In this document: in pieces, positions 46,301 to 58,300 of the stretch
Numbering within the stretch: position 1 is the first letter of the stretch
How the letters are laid out: every line of letters starts with the position of its first letter
Assembly (NCBI GenBank): GCA_032718475.1
Contig: JAUCBJ010002320.1
Span: 1-64,000 of the forward strand
Origin: Nemertoderma westbladi
Lineage: Eukaryota; Xenacoelomorpha; Nemertodermatida; Nemertodermatidae
DNA: 64,000 nt
Direction: 5' to 3'
Made by a program: the position numbers and the translations under genes
Notes under the pieces: model-generated
Told to the model about the DNA's origin: nothing
What the model saw: only the letters and a program-made list of their open reading frames with translations
Database searches by the model: none

Positions 46301-49300
46301 ATCTAAAAATGGCTGTATGTAAGTATGAATATAATAATGTATGTATGTTTCTATCAATGTTGTTGTTGTACTGTATGTATATATTTATGTAGTATGTATC
46401 CATCTTCAATAAATCATCAGTTTTCACACAGTTTAGAGATTTGCATAATTATAAGGGTTCTTCAGGAATAATTTAGAATAAAATACTTTCATATAAAACA
46501 GGACGAGCGCAACGAGGCTTGAAATTAAAGACGAGTACTGAGTTAACTATACTGAGCGGGTTCGTTTCTAGTATCTAATGTAATTTAAATTAAACTTATT
46601 ATATTGTAACAAATTTCACTATCTAAGAAAATTGTAGGACATGGGAAAATTATAAAATTGTAGAGAATTGTTGTCCAATGAAAATAATTGTGAATATATA
46701 TTATGAACACATATAATTATTTACTATATTTACTAATATAATGAAAATATATTCCGCAACCTTAGTATAACTAATAACCCTGCAACCATAGAGTTCGCTA
46801 AATAAACTTTTCCCTCTTCTGCAGGGTGGAAATGTCTGTAATTGACTATTTACAGCTGTTGTGGAGGAACACTTTGGCAAGTTTACGAGGGGTATCAGTA
46901 ATGTTTTTTGTGGTTTCTTCCAGGTGGAATACGATGAATGCACTCGGTTGATACCGAGTGCATGGAGACCTGGCAACATCATGGTCTATGGAAGGTTACA
47001 TATCGACAACATCTATTTCTGCAAAGGTTAAGGCCGTCGAAGTAGTTTGGGAAATGAAGTCACACACACTTTCACAAAATGTGGCATTTTTTCCAGTAGA
47101 GGTTGAATGATCGAGTTTAGCAGCTTCCCAGGTTATTCAGAAAAGATCCGAGTGGTGGAAATACATAACTACTCGCTTTCAGAAGGAACTATCCATTGCC
47201 CTAATCTGTCCACGGTACCCTGTCTTTGAGGTCCTTAAATAGTGGAAATGGGTAACCAATCAGTGATGTTTAGGTACTAGATAATATTCGAGATCTGGAA
47301 TGTCCAGGGATAAATCTTTCATGATTTTAATCACTCGATATATCAAAGTACGGTCGAATCCTAATTTCCCATATGAAGAGTCGTCCTGCAGGTTCCAGTG
47401 GAACTCCGTTGTCCACATCTCATCATCTATAATGATAATATTGCCTATTTTGTCTCCCTGTATGATTGATGGCTATTGTCATAACGACTTCAAATCAGTA
47501 TTATCATATTTCCACCTGATATATAGCTTGGTATAAGTTGTTTTAAGAATAACTTAATTTGGTTGTATTACAGTACAATGCGGTGTGACATTTCGGTATT
47601 ATCAACTCACTGTAAATTATTGCTTCTGTATAGCTGCCAGCTCAGAATCCACGGTGTGGGTAATCGGCTACGGCCAGTCAGTGGTGGGGAGCTTTCTCAC
47701 TTATGAGATATGAGATATATCCCTCCTGGGGTGGTGGGAGGGTCAAGCCCTTAGATGGAGTTGAGATGAGGGGGTCAGTAGGCCAATTCCTGGTAGGTCT
47801 AGGTGAGGGGGGATTGTTAGACCTATTTATTATAGGAATGTATAAACTCTATAACCATTTAGAATATGCGCCCCATTGTCTATATTCCCAATATTCCCAT
47901 TGTCTATATAGTCCAATACTCACTTCCATACAAACTATAATTATAATAATTAATAATGTAACTGCCATACAGTATACTGATTGCATATTGTTTATATTGT
48001 TTCATGCTAGGTTAAAGCTAGCCTGGTATTGGTCGTTTTCCAGCTGATTATAATGAATATATAAAACAAGTAGGGTCTAGGAATTGGATGCTCTGATTGA
48101 CTAATATTGAGCCTCATTAATACTCTAATATAAAATGAAATATTTCCATCCTCTCATGAATTTCAGTCTCTACAATCTGGCAGGGTCGAAAAATTGAGTT
48201 TAGCAGAGTGGTCTAGGTCCGAATGAGACGAAGGTCCGAATGGGATGAAGGTCCGAAAGTGGCCGTCTGGGTCGCTTTTTTTCGGATCTTTGTCTTGTTC
48301 GGACCTTTGACCCATCTAAAACATTATCAACATCTAAAACATCTAAAACAGCATCAAATATTTAACTTATTCTATCTTATGACGTTGGTAATAAACTTAA
48401 TGGAGTATTATTTAATGGAGGATTCTACGGACAATTACGGCCCGGACTATTATTATAGCTTAACGTTAGGGGACCTTATTACGAATTCGATATATTACGA
48501 ACACCAATATTGCCAATTTTTCACCAAAAAACCCTCCCACCCACCGACCCCCTTATGAATCCAAAATATGTAGGCCTACAGTATTTGCGCCAGATAGGGG
48601 GGGGGGGGGGGGGGGGGGGGGGGTGGACTTTCGGCGCAATAAAGATTCATCCCTCTTCAGGGGACATTGGACGCAAATAACAGTTGATTACTCTCAAAAA
48701 TAAAACTGTAACCTGTTCTATTTTGTTTAGTTTATTGTTTTGGTTAAAATAACGTGCCACTGTAACCTGCTCCTTTGGACCTGGACCTTTGTCCCATTCG
48801 TTTCGTTTTTGTTGTTTCGGACCTTTGTCATAGGTGTTTCGGACCTCCGTCCTATTCGGACCTCCATCCCATTCGGACCTTCGTCGTATTCGGACCTCCG
48901 TCCCATTCGGACCTTCGTCCCATTCGGAACTCCGTCCCATTCCGACCTCCGTCCCATTCGGACCTTCGTCCTATTCGGACCTTCATCCCATTCTGACCTC
49001 CGTCCCATTCGGACCTCCGTCCCATTCGGACCTTTGTCCCATTCGGACCTTCGTCCTGAAGCCTAGGAATTGGATGCTTTGATAGGCTAATATTGAACTT
49101 CATTAAATCTCTACTAATCTAAAACGAAACTTGTCCAACCTGTCAAAGGACATCCCACATCATCTTCTCTGCAGTTTGGGAGGGTCGAGTTGTACCTATC
49201 GATATCGAGTCGATATCTTATACTGCCTATGTAGCTAATTAATTATAATTAATTTTTAAATATTTAATTGATTTGAACGCAATAAATATAATATTATTTT

Positions 49301-52300
49301 ATTTTCAAATTATTTACAAGGCATTTCCAAGTGTTTTTTTATACATGGAAAAAATTTCCAATATATACGTGCATTTATTCATGGTGAAATATCATTTTGA
49401 AGTGTTACGTGGGTTATGGAATTGTTGGTACTGTTGGCACTTGCAGTGTTTCCATAAATCTTGGTTATGATTATTTTGTGTAGCCTTGTAAAGGTGTTTA
49501 TAATAAATCCTGAATAATACGTTTAAATTAATAATAATGTATTATTGCAGTTGTTGGAATGTAAACACAGTATGTTCTGCAGCTGATTTCATTCCTACGG
49601 TTTCCTTAGATAATGGTCTCTGCTATACGTATCCTGGAAGAAATATTACATCTGCAGGTAAATTTTATCATTCTCTGCCATACTATATTGATAAATGTTT
49701 TTCGAAACTTGAAACATTCGTACATAGTCTGATGTAGACAGGTAGGTCGAAAATGTGGTCCGAACCAATTCGGTTGAATGAGTTATGCCTCGCAGTTTTA
49801 ATCACGCTGTTCCTCCACTTTTTGTTGAAAGGATGTAATACAGCTGTGCTTTGGTTCCATTAGGGTATTGAAAGGTCCACAGCCTCCCCTTACTCTTTTC
49901 GAATGTGCTGTTTCTTTGTTGGTATTAATTCACATTCTTCCTTTAGGTCTAAGAGTATGCAGATTTTTCCCCTTTGAACTGGTGTGATAGGTTCTAAGGT
50001 TCTAACCCTTTAGGTTTGCTCATTCAGGTCACCAGCAATGACTTAAATATTGTGTTTCAAAATGTCCTTTATGGAAATAAGTCTGTTTAATTAATATACC
50101 AGGCATAAAAAAAGTAAAACAACAGTTTTGTGATGCTTTTTATGTTCATTCATGTTATTTCTCATTTTGTATAATCAATCAATTTCATTTAATCATCATT
50201 ATTTTTAATGAATGAATGAATGAATGAATGAATGATTGATTGATTGATTGATTGATTTATTATTATTATTATTATTATTACAGCCACTAAATCTATGGTT
50301 ACTAACCGGTATGAGTTATCAACAACAACTAATTTTAAATTCAGTTGTTTTCTATATATTTCACTTCAATTTAGGCCGAAATTCACATTTGGTATTTGCC
50401 ATAAATGCAGAATCATATGAATACCAGGGACCCATCACGGGATATGCACCGGCATCTGTTTACCTCACTATACATGAGGCCAATGCTCTACCAGATTTTA
50501 AATCAGCAAAGAGGTTTGAACTGATCGCTGGAACATCTACGGAATTGGGAATCTACATGAAACTTGTGAGTTTGTCTACTAGAGGTCAGAAAGTCTGTTA
50601 TTATATGTTATATGTATGTTATTAAAAGGTAATTTAGAGTTGAAGATATTCGACCAAATACAGTTTGTGTGAATATGTCCAATAACATATTTTCTTATAT
50701 CATGTAGGTTGAGGTATATCGGGACCACATCATCTAAAATAACATGGGTTAACCCCATTAGTACCGGGCTATAAAATATACAAATACCGGGGCGGGGGGG
50801 GGGGGGGGGGGGGGTCGTATTGACCCGCCCCCTCTAAAATCTACAAATATTAACAAAACGTCTGATTTTTTGTTTGTACGTAGATTTTACTAGTCTGAAT
50901 CCGAGCGAAAAATAAAAAAAATTTAGAAAAAATGTACTGGGGTGGTTATTTTGCAGCACCAAAGTTAAGTAGTGAACAATTTTCATAAAATTTGAAAGTT
51001 ACAATTTTCTGCTGATTATTTTTCAATTTCCAATTTGCCAGATCATTGCTACACTTATTTTTCCGGCGCAACATGGCAAAATTTGGTGCTAGCACCAAAT
51101 TTCGTACCCATCACCAAAAAGTACAAGTTTGAGATGTCCAGTGCTGGTTTCATTGATTCATTTGGGTTCAGAGTAGGATGGTCAACAATCAAGGCTACAA
51201 AAATTCTGTACAGCAATATCTCCAGTTCCCTGGGTGAACCAAAGGGTCACTAGTATTGTGTCTTTGTAGACTTTGAAATAGCATTTGATAAAGTGAACCG
51301 TGTCAAGCTTATAATTAAACTTCACAAATTTGGTGTCAGTACAAAGTTCCTGAAAGCTCCTTTGGCTGTTATTTGTGTAATTTGTATCTTGGTTGTCATT
51401 GATTCACTTGTTACTTCTCCTATTACCCAGACAATTGGTGTCCTTCAGGGTGACAAAATGTCCCCTCATTTATCCGCACTTTTCGTCACTGATCTCCCCG
51501 CTGCGTTGCGTTGATTTCTATGGGAGTGCTAGTGCTCATGTATGCTGTCGATCTAGTGATAGTGGCTGATACCATCGAGCAAACACAGCATGCACTTAAT
51601 AGACTGTCATCTTACTGTAAAAATAACTCGTCTGTCAACATTGCAAAGGTGGAGGCTGTGAAATTCCACCATGGTATCCGATTGGCTGCTGCTGACAAGC
51701 TTACATATAACAACATGTAAATTGTAATGTTCGCTATACAGCGAATCATGAAAGGGTAAACTACCCATCCAGATGTCTGACTGAAAGAGGGGAATCCGCT
51801 ATACAGCAGTAACTTCCATGTATATTCAAAACTAAGAATAGCATATATATATTTTGAATCTCCCGCCACCATTGGATATCTTAGATCGACTATAACAACT
51901 CTCCTTTTTTAGAGATACAAATTGGATCTGGACGCCTAGACTAAATAACCTATGAATGTATCTTAAACTCAATATTATACACTTATACATAATATCATAA
52001 TACACTTTGCACTGTATAATAATGTCCTAGTTCCTTTTTTTGAGATTCATTTGTGATGAATCTATATATTTCCACCTAGTTGACTATAATCAAGACGATT
52101 GGGTTGACATTTGTTGCGTGCACTTCGTCGAACACTGGGTGAGTCCAGATCGATTGAATTATCGATTGAATTGTCGCTTGAATTGTAATTCGATTGCGCC
52201 ATATTGTCCGAATGATTTATTAGTTCAGCTTGGACTGGGCGGATAAATCTTCGATTCCGCCATAAGTTTCGTCCAGACGGAAAGCGTAACCGATATCTGC

Positions 52301-55300
52301 GATCATTGGCAGTTTCAATGACTTTAGCGATGCGATCCCATTTATTAGTTGATGTATTTTGCACTAGGACAGTGGTGTTTGTCGATATTGGCGTGAGTGC
52401 AAAAGCGGATCTGTTATAATAGTATTTATGTTTCTCAGCTGTATCCAACCTTCGATGGTCGGATAAATCAGCACTTCTTTGCCATTCTGGCGAATAAGCA
52501 CGCCAATGAGTTGGTATTAGTGTCCGCGTAGGGTGTCCGAATACACGTTGTGCCGGGGATAGGCCATCAGAATTGGGAGTGTTATATAATTCTAACATGC
52601 CAGACTGAAATTCGTGACTTTCTATGTTACCGCCGGTTTTCGCCAATAAGTATTTAGCTTTTTTGACATTTGCTTTGGCATGTCCATTTCCCTGGGGATG
52701 TTTAGGTGATGAGGGAGTCCATTTAACTCCCCAAGTCTGTAGGAATTTTGACATTGTTTCTGCAGCATATTGGGGTCCTTGATCCGTTGTTAGTGTGTTG
52801 GGTATACCAAGCATTGCAAATAAACGTCGCAATACCTTTATTGTATCGGTTGCAGAAGGTGCACTGGGAAACTTTTCGACCAATAGATATCCGGAATACC
52901 TGTCGGCATATATTATGTAATATTGTGTTGAAAGTTGGTAAAAATCAGATGAGACTGAAACAAATGCTCGTTTTGGAATGTGTGCTTGAAGAAGTGGTTC
53001 ATGAGGTAATGAACTCCGATATTTCTGACATTCTAAACATTTATTTACTGTGTTGGTGATATCAGTGGAATAACCGGGCCAGTATACGGATTGACGTGCG
53101 CGTCTTTTTGTGCGGTCTATTCCTTGGTGACTTGCGTGGAGTTTACGGAGAATATCATTAACTGATGTTGGTGGAATGACAATCTGATGTCCTTTCAATA
53201 CGATACCATTTTCTATAGAAAGGTCATTGCGAATACTCTTAAACTTTTGAATGTACCCATTATTATTAGTATTTTGAAAGTTATTAGAGATTGCTGTAAT
53301 AAGTTCTTGATAATTAATGTCTCTGTCGGCGCATTTACGCAAATCGTCTACTATTAAGTCAGGTATTTCGAATGCAGCTATGTTTGTATCAATTGCATGC
53401 AGTGCCGAATTTTCCATTTCTATCAGATCATCATCAATATCTGGCTCTAGAACCGGTGCTCTAGACAGTGCGTCTGGGATTGAGTGTTGTTTTCCATGTT
53501 CCCAAACTACGGAAAAACTGTAGTCGCTTAGTCTAGATCTATAATTGAGAATGCGAGTGTTATCGATCTCTATTAATCCATAGTTGTTGAATATTTGGAC
53601 CAGAGGTTTGTGGTCTGTGATAACAGTAAATTGGGGTATACCTGCCAAATACACATGACATTTTTTGATGGCCCATGTTATAGCTAAGGCTTCTAGTTCA
53701 ATAACCGCGTATCTGGTTTCAACATCCTTCAAGAAGCGGCTTCCGCATTGAATTAATTTCTGAACTCCTGCCTGTTTTTGCAGTAGTGCAAACCCAAGTC
53801 CATTTAACCGTGATGCATCTGTTTTTAATATGGTTTCAGCGGTGGGATCGAACATTCCAAGAATTGGTGGGCTCAATAATATTTGTTTTGTTTTTTTGAA
53901 TGCTATAGAATGCTCTTCCATCCATATAAAGTTGTTCTTTGTACTTAATAACTGGCGTAACGGAGTGGTTGCAGACGAAATTTCTTTGCTGAATGAACCC
54001 AATTGGTTTACTAATCCTAAGAAACTACGCAGGTCTGATCTGGTAGTAGGCACTGGAAAATCTGATATTGCACTGGTTTTCCGTTGATCAATTGAAATTT
54101 CACCATAAGAAATATGATATCCTACAAAATTGATCTGTTCTGCGCACATGATTGACTTCGATTTGTTTACTGTTAAATTATGGTATGCACACCTCTCAAG
54201 TACATTGCAAACAGTTCTGATAAGATCTGGTAGGGTTGATGTACCTATACCAATATCGTCAATGACCTTTTGAACATTTATACCGGCCATAGCATGATCC
54301 CCGCGAAATGAATAACTGTCACCTGTAGACACAAATCCCATAGGTGATCTCAAATATTTGTATTTCCCAAATGGAGTTATAAAGACAGTGAGATCTTGTG
54401 CTGCTGAATCTAATGGCATTTGCCAATAGCCTTTAACTAAATCAATTTTACTGAAAAATCTGTCATTAAGTGAAAATCCACTGATTGCCTCGGCTGGGGT
54501 TTTGGTATGATATGCGGTTCTCTCTACCTGTGTATTTAATTTGGTTAAATCGGCACATATACGAACCTCACCATTCTGTTTTGGAGTGACCACGATGGGA
54601 TGGCACCATGATGTAGGTATATCTCCTACAGGTTCTATTATTTCACGTTCTACCATGTATTCTAATGCCTTTTTGGCTTTGTCTCGCATTGCATATGGTA
54701 TTTGACGCGCAGCATGGATTGCAAATGGTTTTACTTCAGATTTCAATGTTATGGTCATTGGTGAACCAACAATGTTTCCCTTCATTGGACGTAGTTCGGT
54801 AGAATCATCGAAAACTTTATGATATACAGTTTGTAATTTTTCTGTTATCATTTTAATGAGGTCTGGCGTTAGATGGTGAACATTTGGTATAGTTTTAATC
54901 CATTCCTCTCGTTTCTGCCATACTGGTTTATGCTTATCATTGGAAGCTATTGTTTGAGTTGTATCAACTGTGTTGAAATCAGTGGAATCTTTTATACCAC
55001 TTATGTGATTTGTATATGATGGATTTGGGAATTCAGGTGGTATAATGTGCAGTGCTTGACATGTCTCAAGTGATAGATAAAATCCAACAACATCGTAACA
55101 TACCACAACCAAGGTAGTTGTTTGTTTATTACCAGCGGTTATAGAAGCTTTAAATGTACCAATTTGTTCTAAGCTTTTTCCAGCGACCGATGATAAATTA
55201 TGCTTTAGTTTTGGTTCAAGAACCAATTTATTAACGATACCTGTATTGTTGAATGTTTCCAAACCCATTACAGTTCTCCCAGCTCCTGTATCAGCCAGTG

Positions 55301-58300
55301 CGGTAACAGTAATTGGCGAAACTAGACCTTCTGGGATTATGTTTACATTTAAATAATATGCATTATTTCTTTTTACTATTGTGTTAATTTCACTATTAAT
55401 TATATCTGTATTGTCGTAATTATCGTAATTGTTAAAAATTGTTAATATGTTTAACTTACCATCATCGTTGTTAAATGTGGGGGAATCTTCATCCTGTTCA
55501 TCAGATATGGATGAAACTTCATCGTTTGACTCTGAAATGCAAATTGCCCTTATTGATGACAAAGGTGTTGATGACAAGGGATGATTGAGGACAAACTGGG
55601 GCAAAATGTCCGATTCCACCACAACAAATACATTTCGACCGCGATGCTGGACAAGGTTTCGATTTATCCCGATGATTATTTTGACCACAGTGGAAACAGC
55701 GTTGATAAGTATTTTTAGGATTGCTGTTTTTCTCATGGATTTCCGTCTTCTGTGTGTTAAATAATCTCCCATTTGATTGGTTCGTTTTCCATTTACGTTT
55801 ATTGTAATCAGTTTTTGTTGTGTTTACACTATTATCATTTGAATAAATATGTGCCTTTGGTCGCCCCGAGAGATAAGGTTGCAGTTCGAGCGGTTTCTAG
55901 TCCTATGATAAATTTCCGTGATTCATTGAAACTCAAAGGAGGGTCCTTGGCAATGAGTTTTTCTTTATCTTCTTCTTCTGACATTGCAAGAATTAATAAT
56001 GCTGTGTGTAAACGGTCCGTTGTAACAGTTTTTGTATTAGCATATTCTCCTAATTCTTCGATTTCATTGCAAAGTGACGTATATGTTTGTCTGTCTTTCT
56101 GCTTTATGGTTAACAGAGCACGCCAGTCAAGATTGGTATTTCGTAGAGATCGTAAATAATCTTTTATATCGTTTTGAATTTCGTCTACATTTAGATCTGT
56201 GTTTGCTGGAATTCCCAATGTTCTGTTAACAATCTTCAGGAAACCTGGGGAACAACAATCCCAGAATGCTGATAACTGAACATCGTGTGTGCGTTGACTG
56301 AGGGCCATTAGGTTTGAATAATTTATCCATAAAGGTATCCATTCATTAAATTTCCTGAAATCAGTATCTGATTCGAGAATAGGGGGTCTGTGTGGTGAAA
56401 GTTTTGGATGTTCAGAATTATTGCGATTCAGACCTCTATTATCGTCTGCGTATTCTGCAGTTAAACCAATTGTTGCGGTCCTGGCAGCAATTGCGTTTTC
56501 TCGTGCCTGCTTGCATTTTATATGTGCTTCAATATCGGCAAGTTTCTCTTTTGCTTGAAGCAATATTTCTTCCCAATTATCGATGTCATTATCGGCATCC
56601 GTTTCTGTACTTCCTGTACAGCATGTTACCATTGTATCAGCATCTCGGAATTTTTCGAATTTTTTCTCCCAATCTATGATTCTAGTAGCAATCGATGTTG
56701 GGTATATACCTTCGGTGCTTGTTAATGCTTCATAATGCTGGATTGCATCTAAACCGGCTTTAGATGCTCGCGTCACTGCTGACTTATATCCACGACGTGA
56801 AGCCTTTAAACTCTTTAACTCCGACATAACAGGTATGCTTTACAGCATAAATTACTGTACCGGTATAGAGGATACAAACCCCGTTATGCCGTTGCCAGCT
56901 ACTGCTACCGGCAGACCGGTACTATATCTGTCAGTCTGTGTATTATAATGTAAATCAATTACCGGTATTGTTTACTACCGTAAATATTTAGTCTTTAATC
57001 TATATAGATTCAATAATATCTCGCAGCGCCATGTAATGTTCGCTATACAGCGAATCATGAAAGGGTAAACTACCCATCCAGATGTCTGACTGAAAGAGGG
57101 GAATCCGCTATACAGCAGTAACTTCCATGTATATTCAAAACTAAGAATAGCATATATATATTTTGAATCTCCCACCACCATTGGATATCTTAGATCGACT
57201 ATAACATAAATCAAATTTGTTTCCAGTTTCAACTACCTTGGTATTGTACTAACTGCATTTATAACTCGAATTCTGGACACCTAATACATCACTACAGTAA
57301 GGCTATTGCTGCCGCCATCAGTCTATCTATCAAAGTAGACCTGCAAATGGTCTCACTGTCGTCAGCGATGTGCCTGTACCAACTCGTGATCATTCCTTCT
57401 GCATTATACGGAGTGGAGGTTTTCAACCTAGATAGGGACAGCCAACTGATTCAAGCTCACCTACGAAAGATCAAAGTGTTTTACTTCAAGTTGTGGGAAG
57501 GAGTTAGCAAGTTCTCGTCTTCTTCCACTTCTATTCTAAATGCTTTAGAAGACATATCCTGTGACCCTTGGAAACTAACTCTTCCAGATTATCTGGTTTC
57601 CATCGACGCTTCGTGGCACAACATCTGAGCAACGGGCATCACCATCTGCTTTGTTTTGACACGCGCTGTTGGAGACCAAAGCTGACCTGTGTCTGTAAAC
57701 TCTGCGGAGCGGCAGCAGGCTCACCGGACCATCTATTGTCCGATTGTTCCTGGGCTGCACCAGTGACAGGAGATTCCATGCTTGCACGACTCAAAAAGAT
57801 ACACGTAGCAATAGCAATCCTCGACAAACTGAGCAGAATCTGCCATTAGTAGGCCTATAGTATACGAAATAGTACTCCCCTGTAATGTGCATGTCAAATG
57901 TCTTCTCATAAGCACATATTAATATATACAAAAAAAAATTGCGCTGATTCTAATGGAATACATTTCTAATTTGCCAGATCATTGCTACACGTATTTTTCG
58001 GCGCAATATGGCAAAATTCTCCCAATTTCGTACCCATCACCAAAAAGTACAAGTTTGAGATGTCCAGTGCTGTTTTCATTGATTCCATCGGATTCAGGAC
58101 CCACGTAAACGTATAACGCAAGAAACAAGATGATACTATCTATTGATAAATTTGCTTATTTTCAAACATTTGGTGCTGGCACAACAATTTTTACCCATTG
58201 TCGAAAAATACAAGTTTGAAAATTTTTACAAACTTTTTTTTACAAGCAATTTTTACTTATTCCAATGTATTCAACCCTCACAAACCCGTATAACGCAAGA

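Larger units (their letters stand above)
45941..49550. other. DEG/ENaC intron 3
   Basis: A 3.6-kb intron without a supportable gene. Its later part contains a G27 run and a 17-bp minisatellite segment flanked by diverged direct repeats (listed separately). 45941-48060 shows nothing I recognise. Confidence 0.6.
51723..57206 (-). mobile_element. Full-length young Ty3/gypsy retrotransposon (5,484 bp)
   Basis: Two 175-bp LTRs (TGTAATG..TATAACA) bound gag and pol on the minus strand. They differ at one visible base (G at about 51865, A at about 57174). The insertion is flanked by a perfect 5-bp target duplication, TAAAT (51718-51722 and 57207-57211). On the coding strand TGGCGCTGCGAGA, directly inside the 5' LTR, looks like the primer-binding site. 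AAAAAAGGAGAG next to the 3' LTR looks like the polypurine tract. It is inserted antisense to the channel gene, inside an older LINE. The LTR identity implies recent insertion. Confidence 0.96.
51175..57870 (+). pseudogene. LINE RT fragment, split by gypsy 3
   Basis: 51270-51722 encodes RT segments (DFEIAFDKVNR, GVLQGDKMSP) with the catalytic box as YAVD in place of YADD. 57207-57850 resumes downstream of the young gypsy with the C-terminal part (MCLYQLVIIPSALYGVEVF). It then ends with a Cys/His-rich segment (CVCKLCGAAAGSPDHLLSDC), as in many LINE C-termini. Stops and frame changes are frequent. No clade is assigned. Confidence 0.75.

Noticed and set aside
48223-49103. Multiple ORFs with RRSEWDEGPN- or SDLRPIRT-like repeats
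   Set aside because: Artefacts of the 17-bp minisatellite in both orientations.
52748-54087. Plus-strand ORFs opposite gypsy 3 Pol
   Set aside because: Antisense shadows of the long Pol frame.
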